Shown: positions 1 to 11,979 of the stretch, in pieces | How the letters are laid out: each line of letters starts with the position of its first letter | Numbering within the stretch: the first letter of the stretch is position 1 | Origin: Hydrangea macrophylla | Taxonomy: Eukaryota > Streptophyta > Magnoliopsida > Cornales > Hydrangeaceae | Direction of reading: 5' to 3' | Assembly: GCA_033977485.1 (NCBI GenBank) | Contig: CM066984.1 | Location: forward strand, 26,433,001-26,497,000 | Length of the DNA stretch: 64,000 bases | Notes under the pieces: generated by a model | What the model saw: the letters and a program-made list of their open reading frames with translations, nothing else | Told to the model about the DNA's origin: nothing | Database searches by the model: none | Made by a program: the position numbers and the translations under genes

Positions 1-87
1 TGTGTGTTGTTTGGACAGAGAGAGAGAGATGAGGGGAGATATATATTCACACATATACATATACACACATACTCTATATAAATACTA

Positions 88-145
<58 letters not shown>

Positions 146-243
146 GAAGGAAGAAGGAGAAGAAGAAGAAAAAAAAGAAGAATAGGAAGAGAAGGAGATA
201 GAGACAGAGGGAGAAGATGGATACAAGGAACCGAGAGAGAGAT
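1..243 (+). repeat. Microsatellite-rich fragment of an LTR leader
   Basis: The stretch holds a (TG)n run at about 88-107, a (GA)n run at about 107-138, and then purine-rich GAAGAAG sequence. The same order (TATA-like AT/CA stretch, then GAAGAAG) occurs at 9408-9600 inside a plus-strand gypsy LTR, so I infer the window opens inside the leader of a related LTR. The reading frame through it is only low-complexity Arg/Glu and is not a gene. Confidence 0.5.
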
Positions 244-443
244 TGTTACACCCCAGAATAGTAAAAATAGAGAAAAATTAAAATTTCATTTTTGGGTCCA
301 TAGGGAATGACTGATGAAGTCACTGAATTGTCCACACCACATAGTCCAACCAAATAGCAAGTAAAGAGAACAATATGTAATACCTTGTATTTTTAGGTAT
401 ATATATCCCTAGTACCTTTCTTAGCCTTTGGTGGGATTGAGAG

Positions 444-574
444 CCCAATCGATTGCCTTTATCCCAAACGATTGCTATTCCAATCGATCGGATGTTTTAC
501 CAATCGATTGTTGCCGACCTGATCCATGATGTGGCACATGCCAATTGATTGGCACCTGGTACCAATCGATTGGG
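444..574 (+). repeat. CAATCGATTG palindrome array (solo LTR, left part)
   Basis: About six degenerate copies of a palindrome centred on ATCGAT (CCAATCGATTGG and variants) lie in 130 bp. A second group lies at 9765-9910 of the same LTR, on the other side of the copia insertion. Confidence 0.8.
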
Positions 575-701
575 AGTAGCTGGAGTTGACCACCTCGTTT
601 GATTTGTGTGATTGTGATTGTTTTCCCTCTCCCTATATATACCCTCTCCCTTATACATATATATATTTGATGTGTATGTGTTGAGAGAGAGAGAGAGAGT
701 T

Positions 702-706
702 ATATA
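702..706. other. Copia target-site duplication, left copy
   Basis: ATATA directly before the 5' LTR, matched exactly by 9403-9407 after the 3' LTR. Confidence 0.9.
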
Positions 707-1715
707 TGTTGGGTTTGTGCCCTCAAACCATTACTTTATGTATGAGACATTAGCATTATAATATATGGATATCAGCTTTACATTTCATTGTGTATGTTTA
801 TTTCATGAGATGATTGTTTTGTCCTTAAGTATCATAGTAAGAAATTCGTGTGTGTATGAGATACACACAAGTGAGATACGAATTACTATTCTTTGATACT
901 TAGAATATGTCATAGTGGATGATGAGACTGGATACCTCATCAGGTCTACACTGTAGCATAATTAACTACCATTGGATGGAGTGATTAATCTCAATCACTA
1001 GAGTGTAGCTCTTAGTTGATATGCTAGTGCTTATAGTGCATTGACGGACCTGAGCTTTCCTATTGACGCTTAAGGCTGTCAACAGTCAATAGGAACTCAT
1101 AACTTGTATAAGGTACGTGTTCTCAATCTTGAGGTGATTATGAACACAGACTATGGATATGGCTGCTTTGACTTACCAATCAGTGAGGTCTATAGAAGAT
1201 CAACACCTGGGTATCTTGGGTATGACATGTCCATAGGGTTGTGAACATATATTATCAAGATAGAATCTACCCTCTGATTCAGAGTAAGCATTCCCTTGAG
1301 AATGTCACCAAGTTGATTACTGAGTACTGCAGTCTTGTTGATAAGAGTTATCAACATGTTTGGTAATCATGAGTAGTGAATGGGACTCAAGGAATACAAG
1401 AAGTAATCATGATTCAGGTTGACAGTAACAGTTATCCGACTACCTGAATATGATTACGAATGCTGACGGTAGAGGGACATTAGTACACCATACAAGTCTA
1501 GTTATCGCTTCGGATATGTTCTTTTGCGTTGGAGTTCAGTTATCGTTTTATAGTGGAATAAACGTTAACTGACCAGTTAGTTAGTTTGCTGATCAAAGAG
1601 TTTGGTCATGGTAATTAACAAACTGGTCTAAGCCAACAATAAAGAGCCTAGGAGGTCCCACTCTTAGCTCCGCTAGGATGCTTGGAAAGACACTTGAGGA
1701 AGCTGTTAAGACAAG

Positions 1716-1827
1716 TTCGATCGATCGAGAATTGTTCGATCGATTGAAGTCAGCAGGTTCGATCGATCGAGAATGGTTCGATCGATCGAAGCTTCGATCG
1801 ATCGAAGTCACTTCGATCGATCGAAGT
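1716..1827 (+). repeat. TTCGATCGATCGAA palindrome array in the U3 of the 5' LTR
   Basis: About six copies of a 12-14-bp palindrome lie in 112 bp, ending about 20 bp before the TATA box. The position suggests a promoter-proximal element. The 3' LTR carries the same array at about 8915-9027. Confidence 0.85.
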
Positions 1828-1847
1828 CTAGGTCGGTTCTGGAAATC

Positions 1848-1856
1848 TATAAATAG
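1848..1856 (+). promoter_or_regulatory. TATA box of the copia 5' LTR
   Basis: TATAAATAG in the expected place for U3/R. The 3' LTR copy is at 9047-9055. Confidence 0.7.
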
Positions 1857-2205
1857 GGCAGCTGCGTTCTGGAAGTAAAGGGATCGTCGTTTTTATACGC
1901 AGAAGTTGCAGAAACTATCATAGTCTTCCCAAAACCTTCCTATCCTCTCTATTAGGGTTCCCACCAACCCTAGTCTTTCCGGCAGGCATCCACAGGAGTC
2001 ATAAGGGTGAAGATCATCTAGTGGAGGCTGCTGGAAGTTAAAGTTTTAGAATTTGGTTCAAGACACTAAGGTATAATTCTTGCACCCCCTTATACGCATC
2101 TATGGAATTGACGAGTAGTAGATCCTGGAATACCAAAAGTTTTATAACTTAACCTATTTCCGCTGCGCGTTTAAACTCTAACTTTAAACCACTTTTTCCT
2201 TCAAT

Positions 2206-2221
2206 TGGTATCAGAGCCAGG
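2206..2221 (+). promoter_or_regulatory. Copia primer binding site (tRNA-iMet type)
   Basis: TGGTATCAGAGCCAGG begins 2 bp after the LTR end and is complementary to the 3' end of plant initiator Met tRNA, the usual copia minus-strand primer. Confidence 0.9.
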
Positions 2222-3900
2222 CTCGTTTGGATCTATAGATGCGTTTTTGGAACCCTAGTTTTGATTTGCATGTTTATTTTAGAACTGTTTTCGAAACTGC
2301 ATCGTCACAGATCTGTTTCTGCAGTGTTATCGTAGCAGAATACAAAACTGTGATTGCATAGGATGCAAGGTGGGTTCGATCGATCGAACTTGTTTCGATC
2401 GATCGAACATTCTGTTCTCAATCGATCGAACTCGTTTTGATCGATCGAAGCCTTCTGGTGTTCAATCGATCGAATAGTGTTCGATCGATCGAGACAGATT
2501 CTCTGTCCAGGTGTTCTGTTCACAGTTGTAAAGGTTTTTTAAATTATACTTTAATCTTAAATTATTTCTGTAAAATTTTTAAATCATTCTGTGAAACAGA
2601 ATGTTCAAGCGATTGAACAGTGTTCAATCGATCGAAGGTTCGAGCGATCGAACGGTCTTCGATCGATCGAACTGTGGCAAAGAAGTAAGATGCTGTTTTA
2701 AGTTCTAATTCAGTATGTAAAGTGTTTATATACTGTGTGAATCAATTAAGTGTTCCAATAGTTACATATATTTGTTATGTATGTGTGGATGCATGTACGA
2801 CTAACCCTTTTGCAGCAAAATTAGTCGCTATCTCCCATGGCACCAAGTCGTTTAAATATTTATATTTAAATTGTTTGAGATTGGTGCATGTTGTAATTTA
2901 TTAATGGTTTGGTTTTAAGGTGTATGTAAAGGGCGCTGCGGCTTCAATCCTACGAAAAGGAAAGTCGCACCAGTTTCCCTAGCCTTTTATTTCTTTTTTG
3001 CTAATTTTTTTCTAGATAAATTGTAAGCTTCAAAAGAAGCATAGGTCCAATGTAATAGAATTAGAAATTCCATGAAGATGGAGCAAGGAGCCGTTGTCCA
3101 TAAAGATGGAGCCGGAGGCGACCAAACCAAGAAGGTGGATCTATGGAAATAGAGCCATGGGAGATAGAGGCATTGTTTGAATGCCTATATTTCATTTTAG
3201 TTTTTTGTTTTATGTGCTTGTTTTGTGATTGGCGTATAATACATTGTTGCATGCATTTAAAACAAGTTTTCTAAAATAAAATTCAAAAACCGTTTTTCAA
3301 CACATTAGTAAACATTGGATGTTTATGGGTAGTGTGTGGAAACATTTTTCAAAAGCAAAAATCCTTAATTTACTAAATCTAGTGGGAGAGGGTCTTATCA
3401 AATAACACCCACGATCTTCCATTAACGGTTCATTGTAAGATGAGTAGTGTATTCTGTGTCACCTCGCCAGGGGTGATCATTCCATACGGAGGGTACACTG
3501 CTCATTGGTTACTAGATGTGAACTTCCTATGGATAGGATCAATCAGACGTGTTAGAGGGTGACCACCACACGGAGGCGCTACTTGAGACGGTTGTGATTG
3601 GATCCTAGTTAATGGTACACACTAGCTAAGCTATGGATAAGGGATCCCACACGGGGCATTATTCAAAAACTTAGAGATCAAATAGGTTCGGGAGTCATGG
3701 CTATTTTGCAAGAGTTGCATAGCGGATAAGTCATGATAAATCGAAAGATCGAACATTGACCACCACACGGAGGCTTTATTCTTTCGTTTCGATATTCCGG
3801 CGAATTTGTTTTTAAATAAAAGTTTTAAGGATTCTTTTATTTCAAACTGTCAATTCTGATATCCATATTTATTTTGTTTGTTTGATTTTCAGTAATCATA
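2222..3900 (+). other. Copia untranslated leader with a second palindrome array
   Basis: About 1.7 kb without a credible ORF lies between the primer site and gag. Positions 2375-2672 contain about eight more GATCGATC palindromes. Positions 3480-3775 contain a loosely repeated motif around CCACACGGAGG, complete at about 3564 and 3760 with diverged forms near 3483 and 3650. The leader up to about 3000 is shared with the truncated copy at 35,371-36,089. Its role is unknown. Confidence 0.7.
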
Positions 3901-5034
3901 ATGTCTGGATCTGCATTTAGTCCACTTGCCACCATACTCACTCAAAACAAGTTAACTGGAAATAACTACACTGAATGGAAACGTAACCTTGACATCGTTT
4001 TAACTGCGGAGGATCACATATATGTCCTCACCACCCCAAGCCCTGAAGAACCCGCGGCAAATGCTTCGGCAGCTGCCAGACGCGAGTTCGACAAATGGAA
4101 GAAGTCGAATGGAATGGCCCGTTGTTACATTCTGGCCTCAATGGCTGGTGTGTTACAACACCAATTCCAATCGAACGATTCTGCCAGTGACATTATCACA
4201 TCCCTGAAAAAGATGTTTGGGGAGCATGGCAGGCCTGCCAGACAGGTAGCCTTGCAGAAGATAATGAGTGCAAAGATGTCGGAAGGTACTCCAGTCAAAG
4301 AACATGTTTTAAAAATGATTGGTTATTTAAACGAACTGGAGACCTTGGGAGCCAACATCGATGCACAGACCCAAGTTGATATGATCCTCAACTCGCTGTC
4401 GCCATCATTCGCTCAATTCAAACTTAACTATAATATGAATCAAATGGATTTTTCAATGAGCGAATTAATGAGTTCTTTACTGGCAGCAGAAGGGGTGATC
4501 AAACCTGGGGGCAGCGTTTTAAACGTTGAGAAAAGCGCTTCTTCTTCCCGATCTACACCGAAAGGTAAGAAAGGAAAGAAGAAGGCTGGCACTGGTGGTT
4601 CAAGTGTTGGACCGGTCCCTAAGATTACAAAATCTAAGGGAAAAGGTAAGGGCAAAGGGAAGGTAGGTGGCCAAGGCAAAGGAAAGTGTTTCCAATGCGG
4701 TGAGAAGGGCCACTGGAAGAGGAACTGTCCAGAATTCTTAGCTACAAGAGTTCAAGGTATGATTGAATCACATGTGATTGAAGTAAGTTTTATTACGGAT
4801 ACTTCAAACACTTGGTGCATTGATTCTGGTGCGACTAACCATATCTGTAATTCATTGCAGGGGTTCAGATCAACCAGGAAATGCAGTGATGGGGAGATCG
4901 TGCTTACTCTAGGTTCTAGCGCAACCGTATCTGCGGTTGCTATAGGAGTCGTAGTTTTAGAATTTTCAGACAATAAAGTTTTGATTTTATCAGATGTACT
5001 TTACGTCCCTTTAATGAGACGTAATTTAATTTGA
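3901..5034 (+). pseudogene. Copia Gag and protease start, first segment of gag-pol (377 aa to a stop)
   Basis: This is the first part of a single polyprotein. It begins at a clear ATG with a UBN2/copia-type Gag (the N-terminal NNYTEWKRNLDIVL region is typical). A Lys/Gly-rich stretch leads to one CCHC zinc knuckle at residues 263-276, which binds RNA in the particle. The aspartic protease active site DSGA follows at residues 308-311. Translation stops at TGA 5032-5034, but the same frame resumes directly afterwards with protease and pre-integrase sequence and no frameshift. The stop is therefore a point nonsense change, unless read-through occurs. Confidence 0.9.
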
Positions 5035-7302
5035 GTTTCTAATTTAACGAATAATGGTTATTCCTTTCATTTTGGAACTGAAGTTGTCATTAAAAGAAAC
5101 AGTTCTTTTATATGTTCTGGTGTTAAATCAAATGGTTTGTATGTGATTACTCCCAATATTTCAAAAGATTCTTGTTTGGAACTTAATAACTCAGTGGTAA
5201 CTTTACCATCTAAAAGAAAGGAACCTTCCACTAATCCAACAAGGCTTTGGCATATGAGGCTTGGCCATATCAATCTGAATAGGATTGACAGACTAGTCAA
5301 AGAAGGGGTCTTAGGCGATTTGGTTCTCGAACCAATGGAAGTCTGCGAGTCTTGTTTAGAGGGTAAGATGACCAAAAGGCCCTTTCCTGCAAAGGGCAAT
5401 AGGACCAATGCATTGTTGGAATTAGTTCATACTGATGTGTGTGGACCAATAAATATTAGAGCAAGGGGTGGTTATGAGTATTTTATAACATTTACCGATG
5501 ACCACTCTAGGTATGGATATGTGTACCTAATGCAGCACAAGTCTGAAGCCTTTGAAAAGTTCAAAGAGTTTAGGGCTAAAGTGGAGAAGCAATCGGGCAC
5601 ACATATCAAGGCCATTCGATCTGATCGAGGTGGCGAGTACCTCTCTAATGAGTTTATTGATCACCTCGTACAGAATGGGATTCTGTCACAGTTGACTGCA
5701 CCTGGTACGCCTCAGCAGAACGGTGTAGCGGAGAGAAGGAATCGGACTCTTTTAGACATGACTAGGTCGATGATGAGGTATTCAGAGTTGCCATTATTCC
5801 TTTGGGGTTATGCTTTGGAAACCGCTGCATACATACTAAACCTAGTACCAAGCAAATCTGTTCCCAGGACACCACGAGAGATGTGGATTGGGCGCAAGCC
5901 TTCTTTGCAACATCTCCGGATATGGGGGTGTCCGGCACATGTGCTTAAAGGAAAGATGAGCAAGTTGGATTCTAGATCGGAAGTATGTTACTTTGTAGGG
6001 TATCCAAAGGGTACTTATGGATGGTATTTTTATGATCCAAGAGAACAGAAAGTGTTTGTTAGTACAAATGCTGTTTTCTTGGAGGATGATTATATCATGA
6101 ACCATAAACCTAAGGGAAGGATAGATCTTAGAGAGATAGAAGGAGAGCCCTCAGTCCAACCCGCAGTTGATAACGATGAAAATAAAGAAAATACCACTTC
6201 TTCACCCATTTCCGCACCGGTACCTCATCGTAGTGGGAGGATTATCAGCCAGCCTGATAGATACATGTTCTTAGGAGAAGTTTTTGAAGATGTCTCCATA
6301 GAATCTGAATCTGATCCTACCACTTATGAAGAGGCAATGGCTGATGTTGATTCAGCTGATTGGATTAAAGCTATGAAGGCTGAATTGGAATCTATGGATT
6401 CCAATCAGGTCTGGGATCTTGTAGAACTTCCAGCCAATATTAAACCCATTGGCTGCAAGTGGGTCTATAAGAGGAAAAGAGGATCTGATGGAAAGGTTGA
6501 GACCTTTAAGGCAAGGCTTGTGGCGAAAGGCTATACTCAGAGGGAGGGCATTGACTATGAGGAAACCTTCTCGCCGGTAGCCATGCTCAAGTCCATCAGA
6601 ATACTCTTATCCATTGCTGCATGCCTAGATTATGAAATCTGGCAGATGGACGTCAAGACTGCATTCTTGAATGGCAATCTTGAGGAGGACATCTATATGC
6701 AACAACCAGAAGGGTTCATAGCTGGTCGGAAAGGTAACTTGGTATGCAAGTTGCAAAAGTCCATTTATGGGCTTAAGCAGGCATCCAGAAGTTGGAACAT
6801 CCGATTTGACCAAGCGGTCAAGTCGTTTGGTTTCATACAGAATCTGGATGAGCCTTGTGTATACAAGAAATGTGAAGGAAAAGTAGTGGCTTTTCTTGTG
6901 CTTTACGTTGACGACATTCTACTCATTGGGAATGATGTAGTGGCGCTGTCAACGGTCAAGGTTTGGCTAGCTAGTACTTTCGATATGAAGGATCTAGCAG
7001 AGGCGAGCTATATTCTTGGGATAAAGCTCTTTCGGGATCGCAAGCGAAAGATAATGGGATTATCTCAAGCTGGTTATATCGAGAAAGTGCTAAATAGGTT
7101 TTCAATGGATAATTCGAAGAAAGGTTTGTTACCTTTCAGGCATGGTTTAGCGTTCTCCAAGGACCAGTGTCCAAAGACACAAGAGGAGAGGAATCGCATG
7201 GCAGGAATTCCCTATGCCTCGGCAGTGGGAAGTCTCATGTATGCGATGTTATGCACTAGACCAGATATCTGCTTTGCCGTTGGCATGGTTAGCAGGTATT
7301 AA
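5035..7302 (+). pseudogene. Copia protease end, integrase and reverse transcriptase segment of gag-pol
   Basis: The segment is in frame with the Gag segment. Counting residues from the open stretch that begins at 5137: the integrase HHCC zinc site has His39, His44, Cys70 and Cys73. The catalytic triad is Asp100, Asp163 and Glu199, a perfect DD(35)E spacing. The integrase C-terminal region and a variable linker follow. The reverse transcriptase has its first catalytic Asp at about 505 ([11 protein letters not shown]) and the YVDD box at Asp592-Asp593. Integrase inserts the cDNA and RT copies the RNA within the virus-like particle. Translation ends at TAA 7300-7302, just before the RT/RNase H junction. 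The frame continues past it without a shift. Confidence 0.92.
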
Positions 7303-7890
7303 TCGAATCCTGGTCCAGAGCACTGGACAGCCGTTAAGCACATTCTTAAGTACTTGAGAAGAACTAAAGATTACATGCTTATGTACGGCGGTAGTGAGCT
7401 AATTCCAGTAGGATACACTGACTCGGACTTTATGTCAGATAAAGATTCGAGAAAGTCGACATCCGGAAATCTCTTTACCTTGGGAGGTGGTGCTGTTAGT
7501 TGGAGGAGCATTAAGCAGAAATACATTGCAGACTCAACTACAGAAGCTGAGTATGTGGCTGCTTGTGAAGCCGCAAAGGAAGCTGTTTGGCTCAAGAAGT
7601 TCCTTATGGAACTCGAGGTGGTACCAGCGTCGCTGTCACCTATTACGCTATACTGCGATAATAGTGGGGCAGTGGCTCAGTCCAAGGAGCCAAGGAACCA
7701 CGGGAAGGGAAAGCACGTAGAGCGGAAATATCATCTTATCCGAGATATTGTTCAACGTGGAAATGTAACTGTCACCAAGATTGCCACCGCTGACAATCTT
7801 GCTGATCCGTTTACAAAGGCCTTACCACAGAAGGTCTTTGATCGTCATCTAGATAGTCTAGGTCTTAGATGTAGTTCTGAATGGTTGTGA
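7303..7890 (+). pseudogene. Copia RNase H segment of gag-pol
   Basis: This is the C-terminal part of the same frame, ending at TGA 7888-7890. Counting from 7354, the RNase H catalytic Asp of YTDSD is at residue 23. The STTEAEY and CDNSGA motifs follow, and the conserved tail with LADPFTKALP ends the protein. RNase H removes the RNA template during cDNA synthesis. The segment is cut off from RT only by the TAA at 7300-7302. Confidence 0.92.
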
Positions 7891-7894
7891 GTGC

Positions 7895-7903
7895 AAGTGG
7901 GAG
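7895..7903 (+). promoter_or_regulatory. Copia polypurine tract
   Basis: AAGTGGGAG lies immediately upstream of the 3' LTR, in the position and with the composition of the plus-strand primer. Confidence 0.8.
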
Positions 7904-7905
7904 TT

Positions 7906-9402
7906 TGTTGGGTTTGTGCCCTCAAACCATTACTTTATGTATGAGACATTAGCATTATAATATATGGATATCAGCTTTACATTTCATTGTGTATGTTTCT
8001 TTCATGAGATGATTGTTTTGTCCTTAAGTATCATAGTAAGCAATTCGTGTGTGTATGAGATACACACAAGTGAGATACGAATTACTATTCTTTGATACTT
8101 AGAATATGTTACGGTGGATGATGAGACTGGATACCTCATCAGGTCTACACTGTAGCATAATTAACTACCATTGGATGGAGTGATTAATCTCAATCACTAG
8201 AGTGTAGCTCTTAGTTGATATGCTAGTGCTTATAGTGCATTGACGGACCTGAGCTTTCCTATTGACGCTTAAGGCTGTCAACAGTCAATAGGAACTCATA
8301 ACTTGTATAAGGTACGTGTTCTCAATCTTGAGATGATTATGAACACAGACTATGGATATGGCTGCTTTGACTTACCAATCAGTGAGGTCTATAGAAGATC
8401 AAAACCTGGGTATCTTGGGTATGACATGTCCATAGGGTTGTGAACATATATTATCAAGATAGAATCTACCCTCTGATTCAGAGTAAGCATTCCCTTGAGA
8501 ATGTCACCAAGTTGATTACTGAGTACTGCAGTCTTGTTGATAAGAGTTATCAACATGTTTGGTAATCATGAGTAGTGAATGGGACTCAAGGAATACAAGA
8601 AGTAATCATGATTCAGGTTGACAGTAATAGTTATCCGACTACCTGAATATGATTACGAATGCTGACGGTAGAGGGACATTAGTACACCATACAAGTCTAG
8701 TTATCGCTTCGGATATGTTCTTTTGCGTTGGAGTTCAGTTATCGTTTTATAGTGGAATAAACGTTAACTGACCAGTTAGTTAGTTTGCTGATCAAAGAGT
8801 TTGGTCATGGTAATTAACAAACTGGTCTGAGCCAACAATAAAGAGCCTAGGAGGTCCCACTCTTAGCTCCGCTAGGATGCTTGGAAAGACACTTGAGGAA
8901 GCTGTTAAGACAAGTTCGATCGATCGAGAATTGTTCGATCGATTGAAGTCAGCAGGTTCGATCGATCGAGAATGGTTCGATCGATTGAAGCTTCGATCGA
9001 TCGAAGTCACTTCGATCGATCGAAGTCTAGGTCGGTTCTGGAAATCTATAAATAGGGCAGCTGCGTTCTGGATGTAAAGGGATCGTCATTTTTATACGCA
9101 GAAGCTGCAGAAATTATCATAGTCTTCCCAAAACCTTCCTATCCTCTCTATTAGGGTTCCCACCAACCCTAGTCTTTCCGGCAGGCATCCACAGGAGTCA
9201 TAAGGGTGAAGATCATCTAGTGGAGGCTGCTGGAAGTTAAAGTTTCAGAATTGGGTTCAAGACACTAAGGTATAATTCTTGCACCCCCTTATACGCATCT
9301 ATGGAATTGACGAGTAGTAGATCCTGGAATACCAAAAGTTTTATAACTTAACCTATTTCCGCTGCGCGTTTAAACTCTAACTTTAAACCACTTTTTCCTT
9401 CA
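7906..9402 (+). repeat. Copia 3' LTR
   Basis: 1497 bp, the same length as the 5' LTR, with about 15 substitutions by eye. Its TATA box is at 9047-9055 and its palindrome array at about 8915-9027. Confidence 0.95.
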
Positions 9403-9407
9403 ATATA
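9403..9407. other. Copia target-site duplication, right copy
   Basis: ATATA directly after the 3' LTR, identical to 702-706. Confidence 0.9.
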
Positions 9408-9599
9408 CTCTCATATATATTGTATATATACACACTCACACACACTCTCAGATTAGAAAAGAAGAAGGAGAAGAAGAAGAAGAAGAAGAAGAAGAAGAAG
9501 AAGAAGGAGAGAAGACTAAAGAGGAAGAGAAGAAGGAGAGAAGGATAGAGACAGAGAGAAGAAGGAAAAGGAAATAGGATCATCATAACCGCCACCATG

Positions 9600-9660
9600 G
9601 AGCTTGGGCTGCCATCACCGGAACGCCGGAGAGAGGTGAGTTTCATTAACTCACTCAAGG
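9600..9660 (+). promoter_or_regulatory. Candidate splice donor in the solo-LTR leader
   Basis: A purine-rich leader with an ATG in good context (9597) runs into GAG/GTGAGTTTC, with the GT at 9636-9637. The same donor and flanking bases occur in the 4.35-kb LTRs (GT at 39,638 and 47,646). Use as a splice site is inferred only. Confidence 0.4.
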
Positions 9661-9764
9661 GATGATTTTTGGGGTGTATTCTGTATGTTAATAATGTGTA
9701 TGAAAGGGGAATGAACCCCCAATGTTTTTATATAAAAACTAGCAGTTTTGAGGAAGAAGACAGA

Positions 9765-9910
9765 GGATAATCAATTGCCTTTAGATTTAATCGATTGGAT
9801 ATATTCCCAATCGATTGCCATGGATTCCAATCGATTGGTATGTCAATCGATTGGTATTTTGTCCTATCGAATCCCATTCTAATCTAATTGATTGCCATGT
9901 TTGGCCAATC
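9765..9910 (+). repeat. CAATCGATTG palindrome array (solo LTR, right part)
   Basis: About six further copies of the ATCGAT-centred palindrome, matching the array at 444-574 in sequence type. Confidence 0.75.
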
Positions 9911-10424
9911 AATTGGATATGAGCAGAATGTTATTTGTATGTTGTTTTATGCTTATGATATACCAGACTTATTAATAGTTATACCATATGTGTTATTGCG
10001 ATATGTGGATAAGACATATGTGCTATATTAGGACTGGAGTTATATGTAGTTATCATTAATACTACAAAATGAATTATTTTATATTAATTGTTGATATGAA
10101 ATGAATTGTTTAATTATTATATAACGATATTGCTAAACTGAATAGTAGAACAGAACATTACTGCATGCTAATAATTAGTAAAACAGTAGATACGATGAAT
10201 ATAGAGGATGTGTTAATTCCTGTATCTAGAGCATGAGCATTACATAATATGTGGTCAGCATACATGGGATAGTGGTATAAAGAGATAAGAGAATATGATG
10301 AGAAATGGGATAGGTGCTTAAATGTGGGATAAAGAGATATGTGTACTTTGGAGAATATGAGATATGTGTACTTTGGATCCATGGGATCAACGGCTGATGA
10401 GCCGGGTAGATGTGGGATGGTTAG

Positions 10425-10620
10425 AGTTCCTAGTGCGCCTCTCGCTATTGAAGGCGTCCAGTGATGCGTATGCACTGTTGAAGACGTCCAGTGTACCGTT
10501 GAAGACGTCCGGCTAGTGCTCTAATGTATTCTCAGCTCTATAGATGTCCAGTGAGGATATACACATCATTGAAGATGTCCGACATGGTCCTTCCATTGTT
10601 TACAGATAGGTGGTAGCGTG
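10425..10620 (+). repeat. GAAGACGTCC minisatellite in the solo LTR
   Basis: Five or so degenerate units built around TTGAAGACGTCC, each with a GACGTC core. The homologous arrays of the 4.35-kb LTRs lie at about 40,180-40,365 and 48,180-48,375. Confidence 0.7.
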
Positions 10621-11979
10621 TAGACGACTGGTGACCCTATCAAGGGATTATGAGACCTGCTGCCTAGTCGGGTGATTCTAATTAGCATTATTGTATCGAC
10701 GAATGGATAACAAAGATGGATAAAGATGTGAATATTAGTATGAATATGGTGAATGGATACGAAAATGGATATGATTATGAGAATGGTTAGTAAGATGATG
10801 TTCAGTCGTGGATTCAGCGTTCTGACGTAAAGGTAGATGCATGGGTGGTTGCATGGGTTACATGCATGGATTTGGTGAATACGTGATGTGATATTTATTC
10901 CATGATCTTCATTATTGTTTTCATTTAATATGTTTCCTGCTATCATTGTATTCATGAATAGTTTAATGAGACCTCTGCTATCTCCGTGAGTGATGTCATT
11001 GTTAAGAGATTAACCGCATTTTAAAATGCTGAATCGTAACGGTGAGGAGTGTTGTTTAGTATACTCACTCAGCTTTGTATTCAAAACTGATGGCGTTTGT
11101 GCCCTGGACATTCCAATGTCTAGAGCTTGGCAGGTCTTGAGGACGGAGACTGATGTTCCGCCGGACTTGGAGCTGAAGGCTTGAAGACGAAGGCGTGCTG
11201 CTTTGTAACAGTTAGTTTGTATATATTTTGTAGCGCTGCTATTATTGTTATAGGCCTCAGAAGTAATAGATTTAGTAGACTTTTATAATTGGTATTTGGG
11301 CATCTGTTGCTTCCAAACCTTTTATATTTCCGTTGTAGCCTCTGATTATATTAATAAGATATGTTCTATGTATAGCATCCTCCCTATCGTTGAGTTTATT
11401 GGTTTGAGTAGATGATAACGCGATTATTCACCAGTCATGAACCTACGGGACCAAAAAGAAACTTGTTTTCTCTATTTTTGCTTCTCCAGGGGCGTGACAC
11501 AGTAACACAAACAAACTAGGTACATTACAAACCTACTATCCCGATGACAAAACATAATATAAAAGTCTATAACAAAAATAGAAACTAGATCTTCAGCTCA
11601 CATAGACGTAATCGTTAGCATAGTAGTTCCCTACAACATCTCCGTCCTCAATAGGGCCACCCTCCATATATCCTTCTTTGAGGCAGTAGCCATCATCGTA
11701 GGCTCATAACATGTAGCATTAGGGATAGGGTAGTCTGGATGGAAAGTATCCAGGAATAAATGCCATCAACTTACTAGAAGCTGAGTGTATCGAAACTAAC
11801 ATAATATCATAGGTATAATGATTACCAGTTATGAAGGGCATAAAACATAGTTCTACAATAATAACTATATCTTTCTCTTTTATTCCAAACTCATAACTCA
11901 ATTGCATACGTCTTGTTACCCACCGACTGACAAAGTACTCAAGATCTATTGAACAGACTCAATAGTTTAACTCTATAGA

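Larger units (their letters stand above)
707..2203 (+). repeat. Copia 5' LTR
   Basis: It begins TGTTGGG and ends TTCA. It carries a TATA box at 1848-1856, and an array of TTCGATCGATCGAA palindromes at 1716-1827 sits just upstream of that box. Length matches the 3' LTR exactly. Confidence 0.95.
707..9402 (+). mobile_element. Complete Ty1/copia LTR retrotransposon, 8.7 kb
   Basis: Two 1497-bp LTRs (707-2203 and 7906-9402) flank a leader with a tRNA-iMet primer site, one gag-pol frame (3901-7890) and a polypurine tract. A perfect 5-bp target duplication ATATA lies at 702-706 and 9403-9407. By eye the LTRs differ at about 15 of 1497 positions (about 1%), so the insertion is fairly recent. The domain order PR-IN-RT-RH is that of copia. 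Residue similarity suggests a Tork/Tnt1-type lineage, which is inference. Two in-frame stops break the polyprotein, so this copy is not autonomous as read. Confidence 0.95.
376..11499 (+). mobile_element. Plus-strand gypsy solo LTR split by the copia element
   Basis: The LTR starts TGTAATACC at 376 and ends GGGGCGTGACA at 11,499. The flanks CAATA (371-375) and CAGTA (11,500-11,504) form a 4-of-5 target-site duplication inside the minus-strand LTR. Net length is about 2.4 kb once the copia insertion is removed. The right part (9959-11,499) resembles 39,690-41,211 of the 4.35-kb LTR, including the GAAGACGTCC minisatellite and the terminal CTATTTTTG tract. No gag, pol or primer site is present between the ends. 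Confidence 0.75.

Noticed and set aside
2..310. Open frame rich in Arg-Glu repeats
   Set aside because: It is a translation of (GA)n and GAAGAAG microsatellite DNA, with no domain or gene context.
2206..2221. Possible tRNA fragment
   Set aside because: It is the complement of a tRNA 3' end acting as a primer binding site, not a tRNA gene.
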